Part shown: piece after piece, positions 28,103 to 36,614 of the stretch | How the letters are laid out: every line of letters starts with the position of its first letter | Numbering within the stretch: the stretch's first letter is position 1 | DNA from: a bacterium | Lineage (GTDB): Bacteria; Electryoneota; Electryoneia; Electryoneales; Electryoneaceae | Direction of reading: 5' to 3' | Length of the DNA stretch: 64,000 nucleotides | Assembly (NCBI GenBank): GCA_020444425.1 | Contig: JAHLLB010000014.1 | Span: 28,148-92,147 of the forward strand | The notes under the pieces: model-generated | The model's database searches: none | Told to the model about the DNA's origin: nothing | What the model saw: the letters and a program-made list of their open reading frames with translations, nothing else | Made by a program: the position numbers and the translations under genes

Positions 28103-28582
28103 ATGGATCTCGATCGTATCCGCGACCTGATTGACGGCGGGTACCGTGACTGGTCGCTGAATGCCAACGAAGTCAGCGGGTGGGTCCGTCTCGGTGCACC
28201 CGTCCTGCTCTGGGTCGGATCGCTGCGCCGCAGCTTCCGGAATCTGCTGGGTGTGCTCGCGTTTGTCGCGGTGAGCCCATACGTCTTTTCACCAAGCAGC
28301 GAGGACCGGTGGATGAACCGCGCCATGCGGGGCGAACAGGTCTGGGCACTGCGCCGTCCGCATGATCTCGACCGGCTGCTCAACATCGGCGGCGGAGTTA
28401 CGCTCGGATTCAGCCTGATCGTCGCCCTGTTCCGCAAGTTCTGGGTGTCGCTGCTGCTGCTGATCGTCAGCAACCTGCTCACCGCCTGGCACTTTGACCG
28501 GATGTCGTCATCGTTCGAGATGGAACGCGATTACGAAACGTTGCAGGATGAGGGCGAGGATATCGCGGTCGACGAAGACTGA
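28103..28582 (+). CDS. Hypothetical membrane protein
   Basis: 160 residues with two to three membrane segments (WVRLGAPVLLWVGSL; LLGVLAFVAVSPYVF; VTLGFSLIVALF and FWVSLLLLIVSNLLTAW) and an acidic C-terminal tail (DEGEDIAVDED). No family recognised. Start chosen at the ATG at 28103 with GGAGGAG 7 nt upstream. Own terminator downstream. Confidence 0.6.
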   Translation: MDLDRIRDLIDGGYRDWSLNANEVSGWVRLGAPVLLWVGSLRRSFRNLLGVLAFVAVSPYVFSPSSEDRWMNRAMRGEQVWALRRPHDLDRLLNIGGGVTLGFSLIVALFRKFWVSLLLLIVSNLLTAWHFDRMSSSFEMERDYETLQDEGEDIAVDED

Positions 28583-28605
28583 TTCTTCACACATCGATAA
28601 ACTGT

Positions 28606-28637
28606 AAAGGCTGCCTGATCGCTCAGGCAGCCTTTTT
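28606..28637 (+). terminator. Terminator after membrane protein gene
   Basis: Perfect stem AAAGGCTGCCTGA / TCAGGCAGCCTTT with loop TCGC and T5. Confidence 0.9.
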
Positions 28638-28651
28638 ATGGTAAGGGACAG

Positions 28652-28681
28652 AAAAAACGGGCGGCAATTTCTTGCCGCCCG
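28652..28681 (-). terminator. Terminator after perR-like gene
   Basis: On the minus strand, stem CGGGCGGCAA / TTGCCGCCCG with loop GAAA, followed by six T, 12 nt after the stop. Confidence 0.9.
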
Positions 28682-28693
28682 CTGGTCAGAAAC

Positions 28694-29125
28694 TTAGCCT
28701 TGCTGTTGGCATTTCCTGCAAATGCCTTTCAGTTCAACCCTCGGTTGCATCGGCAGGCCCAGGTCCGCCACTCCAGCCGGGAGCGGCAACTGGTCAAATT
28801 CCGGCCACTCCACATCGTACACTTCCTTGCATTTGACGCATACGAAGTGGTGATGATCGTGATCGTGCACCTCGTACCGCGCGCGATCGTCGGACGTGTT
28901 CACACGGTCAATCAGACCATGCTGCTCGAGAGTCGCGAGGGTGCGGTAGACGGTGTCGAGAGAGACGGCGGGCAAATGCTCGCGCACGTCCTTATGAATC
29001 TGTTCGGCCGAGGGGTGCTCGTGGGACAACGCCAGCGTGCGGAAAATTTCCACGCGCTGCGGTGTTACCTTCAACTTCCGTTCCCGGGCCATCTTGATGA
29101 ACCGATCGGTGAGTTCCGTCTGCAT
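28694..29125 (-). CDS. perR: Fur-family regulator, PerR-like peroxide sensor
   Basis: 143 residues: winged-helix DNA-binding half (KVTPQRVEIFRTL...VSLDTVYRTLATLEQ) and dimer half. With the start at 29125 the metal residues fall at the same numbers as in B. subtilis PerR: His37, His91, His93, Asp104, plus structural zinc Cys96, Cys99, Cys136, Cys139. Asp104 is the PerR-type residue (Fur has Glu). Position 85 is Glu, not Asp. PerR senses H2O2 by iron-catalysed histidine oxidation and represses dps- and catalase-like genes. GGATGAG lies upstream of this ATG; an ATG 9 nt earlier is also possible. Confidence 0.8.
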   Translation of the reverse strand: MQTELTDRFIKMARERKLKVTPQRVEIFRTLALSHEHPSAEQIHKDVREHLPAVSLDTVYRTLATLEQHGLIDRVNTSDDRARYEVHDHDHHHFVCVKCKEVYDVEWPEFDQLPLPAGVADLGLPMQPRVELKGICRKCQQQG

Positions 29126-29207
29126 GGCGCTCATCCGTACTGTTGGTAATCGTAACAAAATCCACTTCTTAGAATAACGGTACCGACACCCCTGATGCAA
29201 GGGTGAA

Positions 29208-29222
29208 TCAGAATAATTCCGA
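29208..29222. promoter_or_regulatory. Candidate PerR/Fur-type operator
   Basis: TCAGAATAATTCCGA is a 7-1-7 inverted repeat with one mismatch per arm, close in form to the Per box TTATAATnATTATAA. It lies between the divergent perR-like gene (83 nt away) and the NUDIX gene. A similar 15-mer lies upstream of dps at 57,311. Confidence 0.5.
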
Positions 29223-29306
29223 TTTAGGGAACTTTCTGGCCCATTGCAACACGTAGAACTCCAAACGGGCTCCGGAGAAACGCCGCAGCCTGAAGCCGAG
29301 GAGAGG

Positions 29307-29882
29307 ATGAACCGTCACGTAGAGCTGCTCGAACAACAACGTGTGTTTGACGACTTCTTCAAGATTGACTCCGTTCTGCTGCGGCACACCCGCTTCGACG
29401 GAAGCATGACGCCGGTGCTCAGCCGGTTGGTCTACCGGCGCAATGACGCGGTCGCAGCGCTGTTGCGTCACCGTGAACGCAACACCCTGATCCTCGTCGA
29501 ACAATTTCGTCCGCCGGTGTACCTCAAGGGCGATGAAGGCTGGATCACCGAACTGCCGGCCGGTCTGATGGATGTGGACGGCGAGGAGCCCCTCGAAACA
29601 ATGCACCGTGAACTGCTCGAGGAAACCGGCTACCGTGCGCCCGAACTCGAGCACATACTGACCTACTACACCACGCCAGGCGGGGCGACGGAACGCATGT
29701 GGCTCTACTACGGCGAGGTGACGGACGAGGATCGTATCGAGGAAGGCGGCGGGGTGGACGCTGGCGAAGACCTGCGAGTGATCGAAATGACACGCGAAGA
29801 GCTGGCGGCCGGGATTTACGACGGGACCATTGTCGACGCCAAGACCATCATCGCGGTGCAGTGGTACCTCGCGCATAAATAG
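29307..29882 (+). CDS. NUDIX hydrolase, ADP-ribose pyrophosphatase type
   Basis: 191 residues from the ATG at 29307 (GAGGAGAGG just upstream). The NUDIX box is GLMDVDGEEPLETMHRELLEETGY with REL-EE metal ligands. The preceding LVEQFRPPVYLKG and following YTTPGGATERMWLYYGE are typical of the ADP-ribose/sugar-nucleotide branch. Probably a housekeeping enzyme. Divergent from perR, with the candidate operator between them. Confidence 0.85.
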   Translation: MNRHVELLEQQRVFDDFFKIDSVLLRHTRFDGSMTPVLSRLVYRRNDAVAALLRHRERNTLILVEQFRPPVYLKGDEGWITELPAGLMDVDGEEPLETMHRELLEETGYRAPELEHILTYYTTPGGATERMWLYYGEVTDEDRIEEGGGVDAGEDLRVIEMTREELAAGIYDGTIVDAKTIIAVQWYLAHK

Positions 29883-30062
29883 CGGACGTCGGGCTCGGGG
29901 CTCCGGGCTTCGGGCTCCGGACTGCGGACTACGGACTGCGGACTGCAGGCAACCGCACCGTCGCCGTGCCCTCGGACTTCAGTCCGGGATAGTCGATCGG
30001 TCACAGGACAACAGCAACCACGTCCTCGGGCTTCAGCCCGGGGCATCCTAAGCTATCATCCC
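29883..30062. repeat. Heptamer array and two CTTCAG hairpins
   Basis: 29883-29950 is a series of 7-bp units (GGACGTC, GGGCTCG, GGGCTCC, GGGCTTC, GGGCTCC, GGACTGC, GGACTAC, GGACTGC, GGACTGC) that begins right at the NUDIX stop codon. Then come the hairpins CGGACTTCAGTCCG (about 29973) and CGGGCTTCAGCCCG (about 30032). 30063-30288 shows nothing I can assign. Confidence 0.75.
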
Positions 30063-30288
30063 AGAGATGAATGTCCGCAGCATGTTCATCCCGGGTTGAT
30101 GAGTATCAGGCCGCTGACACCTGTTCCCGCTCCGTAAGCCGTCGAACGTTGATCCACCGGCGCGGAGACACTACCATAGTCCCGTGTCCGGGCAACATGG
30201 ATTACCGGACACCGCAAGCTCTCACCGGTTCCGATATTCGCTGTCCAACAAGGCGACGGCGACGCACGAACCACAACAACCCAACCTG

Positions 30289-31428
30289 ATGAACGAGCTG
30301 GTACAGCAAGCGATCGAGTTGCGGCATGAGCTGCACCGTCACCCGGAGCCCTCACACGGCGAGTCCGGCACCGCCGAACGCATCCTGACCTGGCTGCGCG
30401 CGACTCAGCCGGACGACCTGCTGATTGGGCTGGGCGGGCACGGCATCGCGGCGGTGTATCGTGGTCAGGAGGATGGGCCACGCGTGCTCATACGCAGCGA
30501 CATGGACGCGTTGCCGATCCACGAGAACACAAGCCTCGACTACAAATCCACCCGTGCGGGCGTGTCGCACAAGTGCGGCCATGACGGCCACATGGCGATG
30601 CTGTCGGCGCTGGCGTCACGGTTGGCCGGGCAACGTCCCGCTCGCGGTGAAGCGGTGCTGTTGTACCAACCCGCCGAGGAAACCGGCGAGGGTGCGGCGA
30701 AGGTGATCGACGACCCGCAATTCTCCCGGATTGACCCTGACCAGGCGTACGCATTGCACAACCTGCCCGGCTTTGAACGGGGCGCGATCATCCTGCGTGA
30801 GGGTGGATTTGCGTCAGCGTCGGTGGGGTTGCGGATTGACCTGCACGGTGCCACCTCCCACGCCGCCGAGCCGGAGCATGGCACCAGCCCGGCGCTGGCG
30901 GTGGCTGCCCTGATCAACGCGCTCAGCGCCGCTCCGCAGTATCACACCTCGCTGGGTGAAGCGGCGAAGGTCACCATCATCCACACGAAACTCGGCGAAG
31001 TTGCGTTTGGCACCTCTCCTGGTGAAGCGGTGGTGATGGCAACACTGCGTGCTCATCGTACCGAGACACTGCAGGCGTTGCAGGATCAGTGCGCGACACT
31101 GGCGGCGAATATCGCGGCAGCGTACGGTTTGCAGCAGGAAGTCGAGTGGGTTGAACCGTTCCCGGCGACCGTCAACCACGCCGACACAACCGCCGTGGTT
31201 CGGAACAGCGCATCAGCTCTTGGCCTGACCCTGGTCGAACCGAAACTGCCGTTCCCATGGTCGGAGGATTTCGGCCACTTCGGCGAACGTTGCCCCGCGA
31301 CCCTGTTCGGCCTCGGCTCGGGTGTCGAGCATCCGGCACTGCATCACCCCGATTACGATTTCCCTGACGATATCCTCGTGCATGGCGTCAACATGTTTGA
31401 CCAGATCATCCGGAAGGTACTCGGCTAA
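30289..31428 (+). CDS. M20 family amidohydrolase (N-acyl-amino acid or hippurate hydrolase type)
   Basis: 379 residues. Metal and catalytic motifs: RHELHRHPEPSHGESGT, IRSDMDALPIHE, HKCGHDGHMAM, QPAEETGEGA, and HHPDYDFPDD near the end. A lid domain (about 175-290) carries LHGATSHAAEPEHG. It cleaves N-acyl groups from amino acids or short peptides. The start is uncertain, since no clear ribosome site exists at 30289 and the frame is open further upstream. alr follows with no gap (TAAATG), so the two are co-translated. Confidence 0.85.
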   Translation: MNELVQQAIELRHELHRHPEPSHGESGTAERILTWLRATQPDDLLIGLGGHGIAAVYRGQEDGPRVLIRSDMDALPIHENTSLDYKSTRAGVSHKCGHDGHMAMLSALASRLAGQRPARGEAVLLYQPAEETGEGAAKVIDDPQFSRIDPDQAYALHNLPGFERGAIILREGGFASASVGLRIDLHGATSHAAEPEHGTSPALAVAALINALSAAPQYHTSLGEAAKVTIIHTKLGEVAFGTSPGEAVVMATLRAHRTETLQALQDQCATLAANIAAAYGLQQEVEWVEPFPATVNHADTTAVVRNSASALGLTLVEPKLPFPWSEDFGHFGERCPATLFGLGSGVEHPALHHPDYDFPDDILVHGVNMFDQIIRKVLG

Positions 31429-32595
31429 ATGTTTCACACGTCCATCATTGAACTCAGCGAACGCGCACTGCGGACCAACCTCGAATTCCTGCGGGATCGA
31501 ATCGGCCCGAAGACCATCTTCAGCTCGGTGGTGAAAGGGAATGCGTACGGGCACGGCATCAACAATTTCATCCCCAAAGCCCAGGAATGCGGCGTTGACC
31601 ATTTCTCCGTGTTCAGTGCCGGGGAAGCGCTGGCGGTGCTTGAAGCGCGAACCGAACCATGTGAAATCATGATCATGGGCTACATCGACGAGGCCGAGCT
31701 CGAGTGGGCGGTGGAAAATGAGATCGCGTTCTACGTGTTCGACCTGGAACGGCTACACGCGACAAACCGCGCCGCGGCACATGTCGGCAAAAAAGCCAAG
31801 GTGCATCTCGAGTTGGAAACCGGCATGAACCGCACCGGCCTGCCGGAAGATCAACTCAGCGACGTCGCGGATCTCATTCTCAACAACGGCAACACGATCA
31901 GCGTGGATGGTGTCTGTACTCATTTCGCCGGCGCGGAATCAACGGCAAACTACTGGCGGATACAGAAACAGCTGAAGAACTACCGCCGCATGACAGGCAA
32001 GCTGAAAAGACTCGGAATCAAGACGTTCGCGAAACACATTGCCAGCTCCGCCGCGACTTTCGCCTATCCGAAAACGATCCAGGACATGGTCCGTGTCGGG
32101 ATCGCCCAGTATGGCTACTGGCCGAGCCAGGAAACCCTGATGCACTACTTCCTCGAGTCCGGCATCGAGGATGTGGAAGACTATGTCGACCCGCTGAAAC
32201 GGGTGATCCGCTGGAAGAGCCGCGTGATGAGCGTGAAAACGGTCAAGCCCGGTGAATACATCGGCTACGGGATTTCCTTCCTTACCACCCGCAGCACTCA
32301 CATTGCCACGATCCCGATCGGCTACTGGCACGGTTTCGCGCGCAGCCTCAGCAACCTCGGCAGCGTACTGGTACGCGGGCAACGGGTGCCGGTGATCGGC
32401 ACGGTCAACATGAACATGATACTCGTGGATACCACCGACATCGGGCAGGTGCAAACCGGGGACGAAGTCGTCATCATCGGCAAGCAGGGCGAACAGGAAA
32501 TCAGCCTCGGCACTTTCTCCGATCTCGGTCAGTACCTCAACTACGAAGTGCTGGTCCGGTTACCCGCCGAGATTCCACGCACCTGGGTGGCGTAA
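31429..32595 (+). CDS. alr: Alanine racemase
   Basis: PLP enzyme making D-alanine for peptidoglycan. 388 residues. The PLP lysine is in SSVVKGNAYGHG (about residue 36) and the second catalytic base, Tyr, in YIGYGISF. HLELETGMNRTGL, GVCTHFAGAES and GTVNMNMILVD are family motifs. Normal length. Its ATG directly follows the stop of the M20 gene. Confidence 0.93.
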   Translation: MFHTSIIELSERALRTNLEFLRDRIGPKTIFSSVVKGNAYGHGINNFIPKAQECGVDHFSVFSAGEALAVLEARTEPCEIMIMGYIDEAELEWAVENEIAFYVFDLERLHATNRAAAHVGKKAKVHLELETGMNRTGLPEDQLSDVADLILNNGNTISVDGVCTHFAGAESTANYWRIQKQLKNYRRMTGKLKRLGIKTFAKHIASSAATFAYPKTIQDMVRVGIAQYGYWPSQETLMHYFLESGIEDVEDYVDPLKRVIRWKSRVMSVKTVKPGEYIGYGISFLTTRSTHIATIPIGYWHGFARSLSNLGSVLVRGQRVPVIGTVNMNMILVDTTDIGQVQTGDEVVIIGKQGEQEISLGTFSDLGQYLNYEVLVRLPAEIPRTWVA

Positions 32596-32598
32596 GAC

Positions 32599-32677
32599 CG
32601 TCGCGCGTCCGTCGTCTCTTGTCCTTTGTCTCTAAGACAATACATCGGGGACACTTTGTCCCCAAAGTGTCCCCGAT
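32599..32677. repeat. Heptamer array and REP palindrome
   Basis: 32599-32633: units CGTCGCG, CGTCCGT, CGTCTCT, TGTCCTT, TGTCTCT, starting 4 nt after the alr stop. 32644-32677: REP palindrome ATCGGGGACACTTTG-tccC-complement, same family as those around the RAYT gene. Confidence 0.8.
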
Positions 32678-32689
32678 TGGTATACACTG

Positions 32690-32890
32690 GTGCCCGTGAT
32701 AATCCGTCACATCCGTTCGTGACTGTTATCGCGGACCAGCAACCACGGATCATCCCTGCTGGCGGAGCCATCAGGGGCACATCAGCAGCTGAAACTGGGA
32801 GTGATACCCAAAAGCATGTGCCCGTGTCCGCTTGCGGACGCGGATTCGCTGAGGTTGGACGATCCCTTCTGGCGGAGCCATCAGGGGCAC
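32690..32890. repeat. Hairpin-repeat cluster (GTGC-CCGTG family and CCCTG...CAGGG)
   Basis: 32690-32734 is copy 2 of the two-stem motif (outer CCGTGAT/ATCGCGG; inner CCGTCAC/GTGACTG). At about 32757 and 32869 are hairpins CCCTGCTGGCGGAGCCATCAGG and a near copy. At about 32819 is CCGTGTCCGC/GCGGACGCGG, a 10-bp stem with loop TT. The last three have reverse-complement copies inside folK. The cluster ends just before the stop of the ferredoxin gene. Confidence 0.75.
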
Positions 32891-32895
32891 AGGCT

Positions 32896-33702
32896 TTACG
32901 CCGCGCCATGTTGTGTCACTGGCCCGTACGACTCATCCGCCAGAATCTCACCCCGGATCGACACCTGGATCGCACGCAACGGGATGTTCACATTCGCCCC
33001 TTTCCACGCCTGCACGGCCAGGTTGACAATCCCGCCGCAACACGGCACCTCCATGTGCAGCACGGTCAGAGATCGAACATCACGCTGCAGCATCGCGGTC
33101 AGTTTGTCGAGGTACGGCGCGACGTTGTCCAGCTTCGGGCAACCGATCGCCACGATCCGGTCCTTGAGATAGTCCTGGTGAAAGTTTGGCAACGCGAACG
33201 GGACACAGTCCGCGCACAACAGCAGGTCGCTACCCGGAAGGAACGGAGCCATCGGGTTGAGCAGATGCAGCTGCACAGGCCAGCTGCTGAGCTGGCTGTC
33301 TTGACGGACAAGCTGTGGTTCGGGATCCTGGACCGTGGGTGGGGAAGATGGCGATTTCAAATTGCGCGCCATCGAGCCCGGGCACATTGGCGCCGGACCA
33401 AACACATGGGGGGAACCTTGTGCTTTACGCCGTATAGCCGACTGTCCAAGCGCCAATGAGCCCGAGCGATGATTCGCTTCGACGGCTGCTTCATTGTACT
33501 CATCCGCCTCACGCTCCACCATCCGGATTGCGTCCTGAGGACAGTGGCCGAGGCAGGCACCGAATCCATCGCACAACACGTCGCTGACCAGCTTCGCCTT
33601 GCCGTCAACGATCTTCAACGCGCCTTCAACACAATTCGGGATGCAATCGCCGCAGCCATTGCACAATGCTTCATCGATTTCGACGATGGTTCGGACGTCC
33701 AT
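32896..33702 (-). CDS. 4Fe-4S ferredoxin-domain protein
   Basis: 268 residues from MDVRTIVEIDEALC (33702, GGATC upstream). The N-terminal ferredoxin domain has ligands CNGCGDCIPNCVEG and CDGFGACLGHCPQDAI. A linker follows, and a conserved C-terminal part has WPVQLHLLNPMAPFL, CADCVPFALPNFHQDYL, GCPKLDN and EVPCCGGI, with extra cysteines. Such proteins occur widely in anaerobes without assigned function. It lies 37 nt downstream of a membrane ferredoxin protein and probably exchanges electrons with it. Confidence 0.8.
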   Translation of the reverse strand: MDVRTIVEIDEALCNGCGDCIPNCVEGALKIVDGKAKLVSDVLCDGFGACLGHCPQDAIRMVEREADEYNEAAVEANHRSGSLALGQSAIRRKAQGSPHVFGPAPMCPGSMARNLKSPSSPPTVQDPEPQLVRQDSQLSSWPVQLHLLNPMAPFLPGSDLLLCADCVPFALPNFHQDYLKDRIVAIGCPKLDNVAPYLDKLTAMLQRDVRSLTVLHMEVPCCGGIVNLAVQAWKGANVNIPLRAIQVSIRGEILADESYGPVTQHGAA

Positions 33703-33739
33703 TGTACGATCCTCTGTGTACCGAGTTCCAGTGGTTTCT

Positions 33740-34978
33740 CTAGCGGCCAGGGTGGCCATACTCCTCGGACTCCATCCGCGCGACATGGAACCGGATTTCG
33801 TCATCGCTGATGTTGTTCTGCCAGACTCCGAAGAGGCGCGCGGATCCTGTCGCCGCCACCAGTGCGATCACAATCGCGATGGCAATGGTGCGGGGTTTGA
33901 GGCTGCGCTTCTTCGTACCAAACATCAGCGCTCCCGGCGCGGGGCAACTGGAGACACAGTCATGGCAGCCGATGCACTCGACCTTGGTGATCGTGTCACG
34001 CGTGCTGACAATCAGTTTCGCCGGGCACGCCTTGTCGCAGAGCTTGCAGTCGATGCACTTGCTGTCGTCACGTCGTACCTTGACCGGGCTGAACCAGCCA
34101 ACCAATCCCATCAGCGCGCCGTACGGGCACATGTACCGGCACCAGAATCCGTTGATCACCACTGATCCAGCCGCCAGGACCAGAATCACAATCCCGCCAA
34201 CCCGCGACAGGTCACGGAAAAACTCCAGCATCTTGATGTCGGAAACCTTGTTGTACGGGCTGGTGATGAACGCGTTCAACCCTTCCGCGCCCATCCCGAT
34301 GATCGCCCAGACAAAAAAGCCGAGGATGAAATACTTCAGCCCGCGCAGGATGAAATCCAGCCACGGCCACGGCTTCACATTCTTCCCGAAAACCCAGCGG
34401 CCAACACGCGCCAGAGTTTCCGAGACCAACCCGACCGGACAAATCCAGCCGCAGAAGGATTTGCGGAACACCACCGCCAGCGCAACGAACAGCAGGAAGA
34501 GGATCGTCGCGGCGGGGTGGATCGTGTTCAAGCTGCCCTGGTAGATCCAGTCAAGCGCACCCATCAGGCCGCTGATCGGGAGGAAACCCTCGACTCCCGG
34601 GGGACGTGTCGGCAACGGTCCGGCTGTGGTCGTGTACGCCGCGTCAACAAACTGAATGAACTGCCAGCCGAGCACGATGCAGAGCACCGTGAAAAATCCC
34701 TGCGACAGGAACCGCCAACCGCTGGTGCGGATCTTCCCCTGCTGCAACGCGAAGTGCTTCCGGTTCCACCTGAACTTGCGCGGGTCGGACGACATCGGCT
34801 TCGTCAACCGTTTCACGCGGGCTGGCGCGGTGTTCGGATGGGTATTTCCGCGAGGCGAATACGTTCCTTCCATGCCTGAAGCTTCCATCGTCGGAACTGC
34901 GGATCCATTGATGCCATTTCGTGGCATCGTGGCGGTCAATTCAGTCGTGTCGTCTTCGGGTGTGCGGTAGATGATCAT
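33740..34978 (-). CDS. Membrane-bound 4Fe-4S protein, NapH/NosR/CcoG type
   Basis: About 412 residues. A polar N-terminus is followed by five membrane segments with CGWICPVGL and CRYMCPYGAL in loops (the CxxxCP motifs of NapH/NosR). Two [4Fe-4S] motifs follow, CIDCKLCDKACPAKL and CIGCHDCVSSCPAPG, then a last helix (TIAIAIVIALVAA). It likely takes electrons from quinol and passes them to the cytosolic ferredoxin protein downstream. Start uncertain: ATG at 34978 has AAGAG upstream, a GTG at 35032 is possible, and MSSDPRKF at 34795 would fit the family length better. Confidence 0.75.
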   Translation of the reverse strand: MIIYRTPEDDTTELTATMPRNGINGSAVPTMEASGMEGTYSPRGNTHPNTAPARVKRLTKPMSSDPRKFRWNRKHFALQQGKIRTSGWRFLSQGFFTVLCIVLGWQFIQFVDAAYTTTAGPLPTRPPGVEGFLPISGLMGALDWIYQGSLNTIHPAATILFLLFVALAVVFRKSFCGWICPVGLVSETLARVGRWVFGKNVKPWPWLDFILRGLKYFILGFFVWAIIGMGAEGLNAFITSPYNKVSDIKMLEFFRDLSRVGGIVILVLAAGSVVINGFWCRYMCPYGALMGLVGWFSPVKVRRDDSKCIDCKLCDKACPAKLIVSTRDTITKVECIGCHDCVSSCPAPGALMFGTKKRSLKPRTIAIAIVIALVAATGSARLFGVWQNNISDDEIRFHVARMESEEYGHPGR

Positions 34979-35086
34979 CGCGGCGCTCTTCGTGCCAGGG
35001 TTCACAAGCAACGTCCCATGTTGCTTCCGCACTTAGAGTAGTCACACCACGCGATTCGGTTCTTTGCACAGATCAAAGGGCCTTTA

Positions 35087-35345
35087 CAGTCTCTCGTCTC
35101 TGGTCCCTCGTCTCTCGCAACACACAACACACAACACAAAACACAAAACACAAAACACAAAACACAAACCGGGGACACTTTGTCCCCAAAGTGTCCCCGG
35201 TTTGAAATTCCATCAGGGGCTCATCAGCCGTTGAATTGGCAGCGATGCCAAGCAGAACGTGCCCGTGTCCGCTTGCGGACGCGGATGATCCACAGCCAGC
35301 CACCCGACCTCTGACCATCCCTGCTGGCGGAGCCATCAGGGGCAC
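35087..35345. repeat. Heptamer array, REP palindrome and hairpin repeats
   Basis: 35087-35168: 7-bp units CAGTCTC, TCGTCTC, TGGTCCC, TCGTCTC, TCGCAAC, then seven ACACAAC/ACAAAAC units. 35166-35203: REP palindrome AAACCGGGGACACTTTG and its complement. 35208-35345: CCATCAGGGGCTC, CCGTGTCCGC/GCGGACGCGG, and a full CCCTGCTGGCGGAGCCATCA hairpin. It lies between divergent genes, so any promoters for them must share this space. Confidence 0.8.
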
Positions 35346-35420
35346 GTGTGCGACCGTCGAAGACCTTGGCCCACCGTCCCCAGTCGTGCTTATCTTCCGC
35401 GAACGAACGAAAGACGGACC

Positions 35421-36485
35421 ATGGCCGAAGCCATCCTGCTCACTCTACTCGGACTGATCCTGCTGCTCGCGGGAGCGGAACTGGTCGTGCGTGGCGCGAT
35501 CAAGACCGCCGAACTGTTGCGCGCACCCGCGATCCTGGTCGGATTGACGCTCGTCGCGTGGGGCACCAGCGCCCCGGAAATCGCGGTCAGTGTCACCGCC
35601 GCTGCGAACAACTTCCCCGAGGTCGCGGTGGGGAATATCATCGGCAGCAACATCCTCAACATCCTGCTGATCCTCGGGCTGGGCGCCATGATTCTGCCAC
35701 TTTCGGTCAATGAACAGTTCGTCCGTCGCGACATCCCGGTCCTGCTCGTGGCCACCGCTGCCGCGTGGTTTCTGCTCAGTGACGGTTCCCTCAGCACCAC
35801 CGACGGCTTCATCCTGCTGATCGGCCTGATCGCCTACACCGGATCGCTGTACCTCAATGCGCGCAAGACGAAGACCGTGGACGACCTGCTACAGGACAAG
35901 TCCCCCGAGCCGGTAACGGCTGGCGCGATTGTGTACGCAGCGGGATCACTGCTGGTCGGCATCACCGCGCTGACCTTTGGATCGCGCTATTTCACCAACG
36001 GCGCGGTGGAAGTGGCAATGTGGGCGGGGGTGAGCGAACGAGTGATCGCGGTGACACTGGTCTCAATCGGCACCTCACTGCCGGAGGTCGCCGCCAGTGT
36101 GATGGCGTCAATCCGCAAACAGCCGGACCTGGCCGTCGGGAACGTGATCGGGTCAAACCTGTTCAACCTGCTGGCGATTCTCGGACTGAGTGGAGTCGCG
36201 GGTGGTCAACTCGTATTGCCGGAGACCATGGTCGGCCCGGACATGGCCGTGGTGCTCGGTGCGGCGGTGCTGGTCCTGCCGCTGGCGGTGAGTGGAATGA
36301 CGATCACCCGTCTCGAAGGGGTGTTGCTGCTGGTGTTGGCGCTGGGGTATCTGCTGTGGCTGCTGCTCGGTACGGAAAGCGTTGTCTGGCCGGCGTGGGC
36401 GTTCCTCGGCGCGAGTGTGCTCTATGCGGCGTTCAGTCTGACGGTTCACGCCGTCCGGCGCGGGAAGGCGAACCGTTCGTCCTGA
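35421..36485 (+). CDS. Calcium/sodium antiporter, YrbG type
   Basis: 354 residues, about ten membrane helices in two inverted halves. Each half has an alpha repeat: LVAWGTSAPEIAVSVTAAAN...VGNIIGSNILNILLILG and SIGTSLPEVAASVMASI...VGNVIGSNLFNLLAILG. Their Glu and Asn/Asp residues bind the cation. Inner membrane exchanger. Start at ATG 35421 (MAEAILLTLLGLILLL), since the upstream frame reads through repeats. Confidence 0.92.
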   Translation: MAEAILLTLLGLILLLAGAELVVRGAIKTAELLRAPAILVGLTLVAWGTSAPEIAVSVTAAANNFPEVAVGNIIGSNILNILLILGLGAMILPLSVNEQFVRRDIPVLLVATAAAWFLLSDGSLSTTDGFILLIGLIAYTGSLYLNARKTKTVDDLLQDKSPEPVTAGAIVYAAGSLLVGITALTFGSRYFTNGAVEVAMWAGVSERVIAVTLVSIGTSLPEVAASVMASIRKQPDLAVGNVIGSNLFNLLAILGLSGVAGGQLVLPETMVGPDMAVVLGAAVLVLPLAVSGMTITRLEGVLLLVLALGYLLWLLLGTESVVWPAWAFLGASVLYAAFSLTVHAVRRGKANRSS

Positions 36486-36505
36486 ATTGAAGCAATACTC
36501 CCTTC

Positions 36506-36600
36506 ACTCATCCCTGCTGGCGAAGCCATCAGGGGCACATCGGGTACGAATCAACCCAATCATGCGATTCAGCCCAGACATGAATGTCTGGGGCGGGGTG
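36506..36600. repeat. Hairpin repeats between exchanger and DinB genes
   Basis: CCCTGCTGGCGAAGCCATCAGG (about 36510) is a copy of the hairpin seen at 32.8 and 35.3 kb and inside folK, with loop GAA in place of GGA. CCCAGACATGAATGTCTGGG near 36571 is another short hairpin with a TGAA loop. Convergent gene arrangement. Confidence 0.7.
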
Positions 36601-36614
36601 CCAACGGAAACGGA

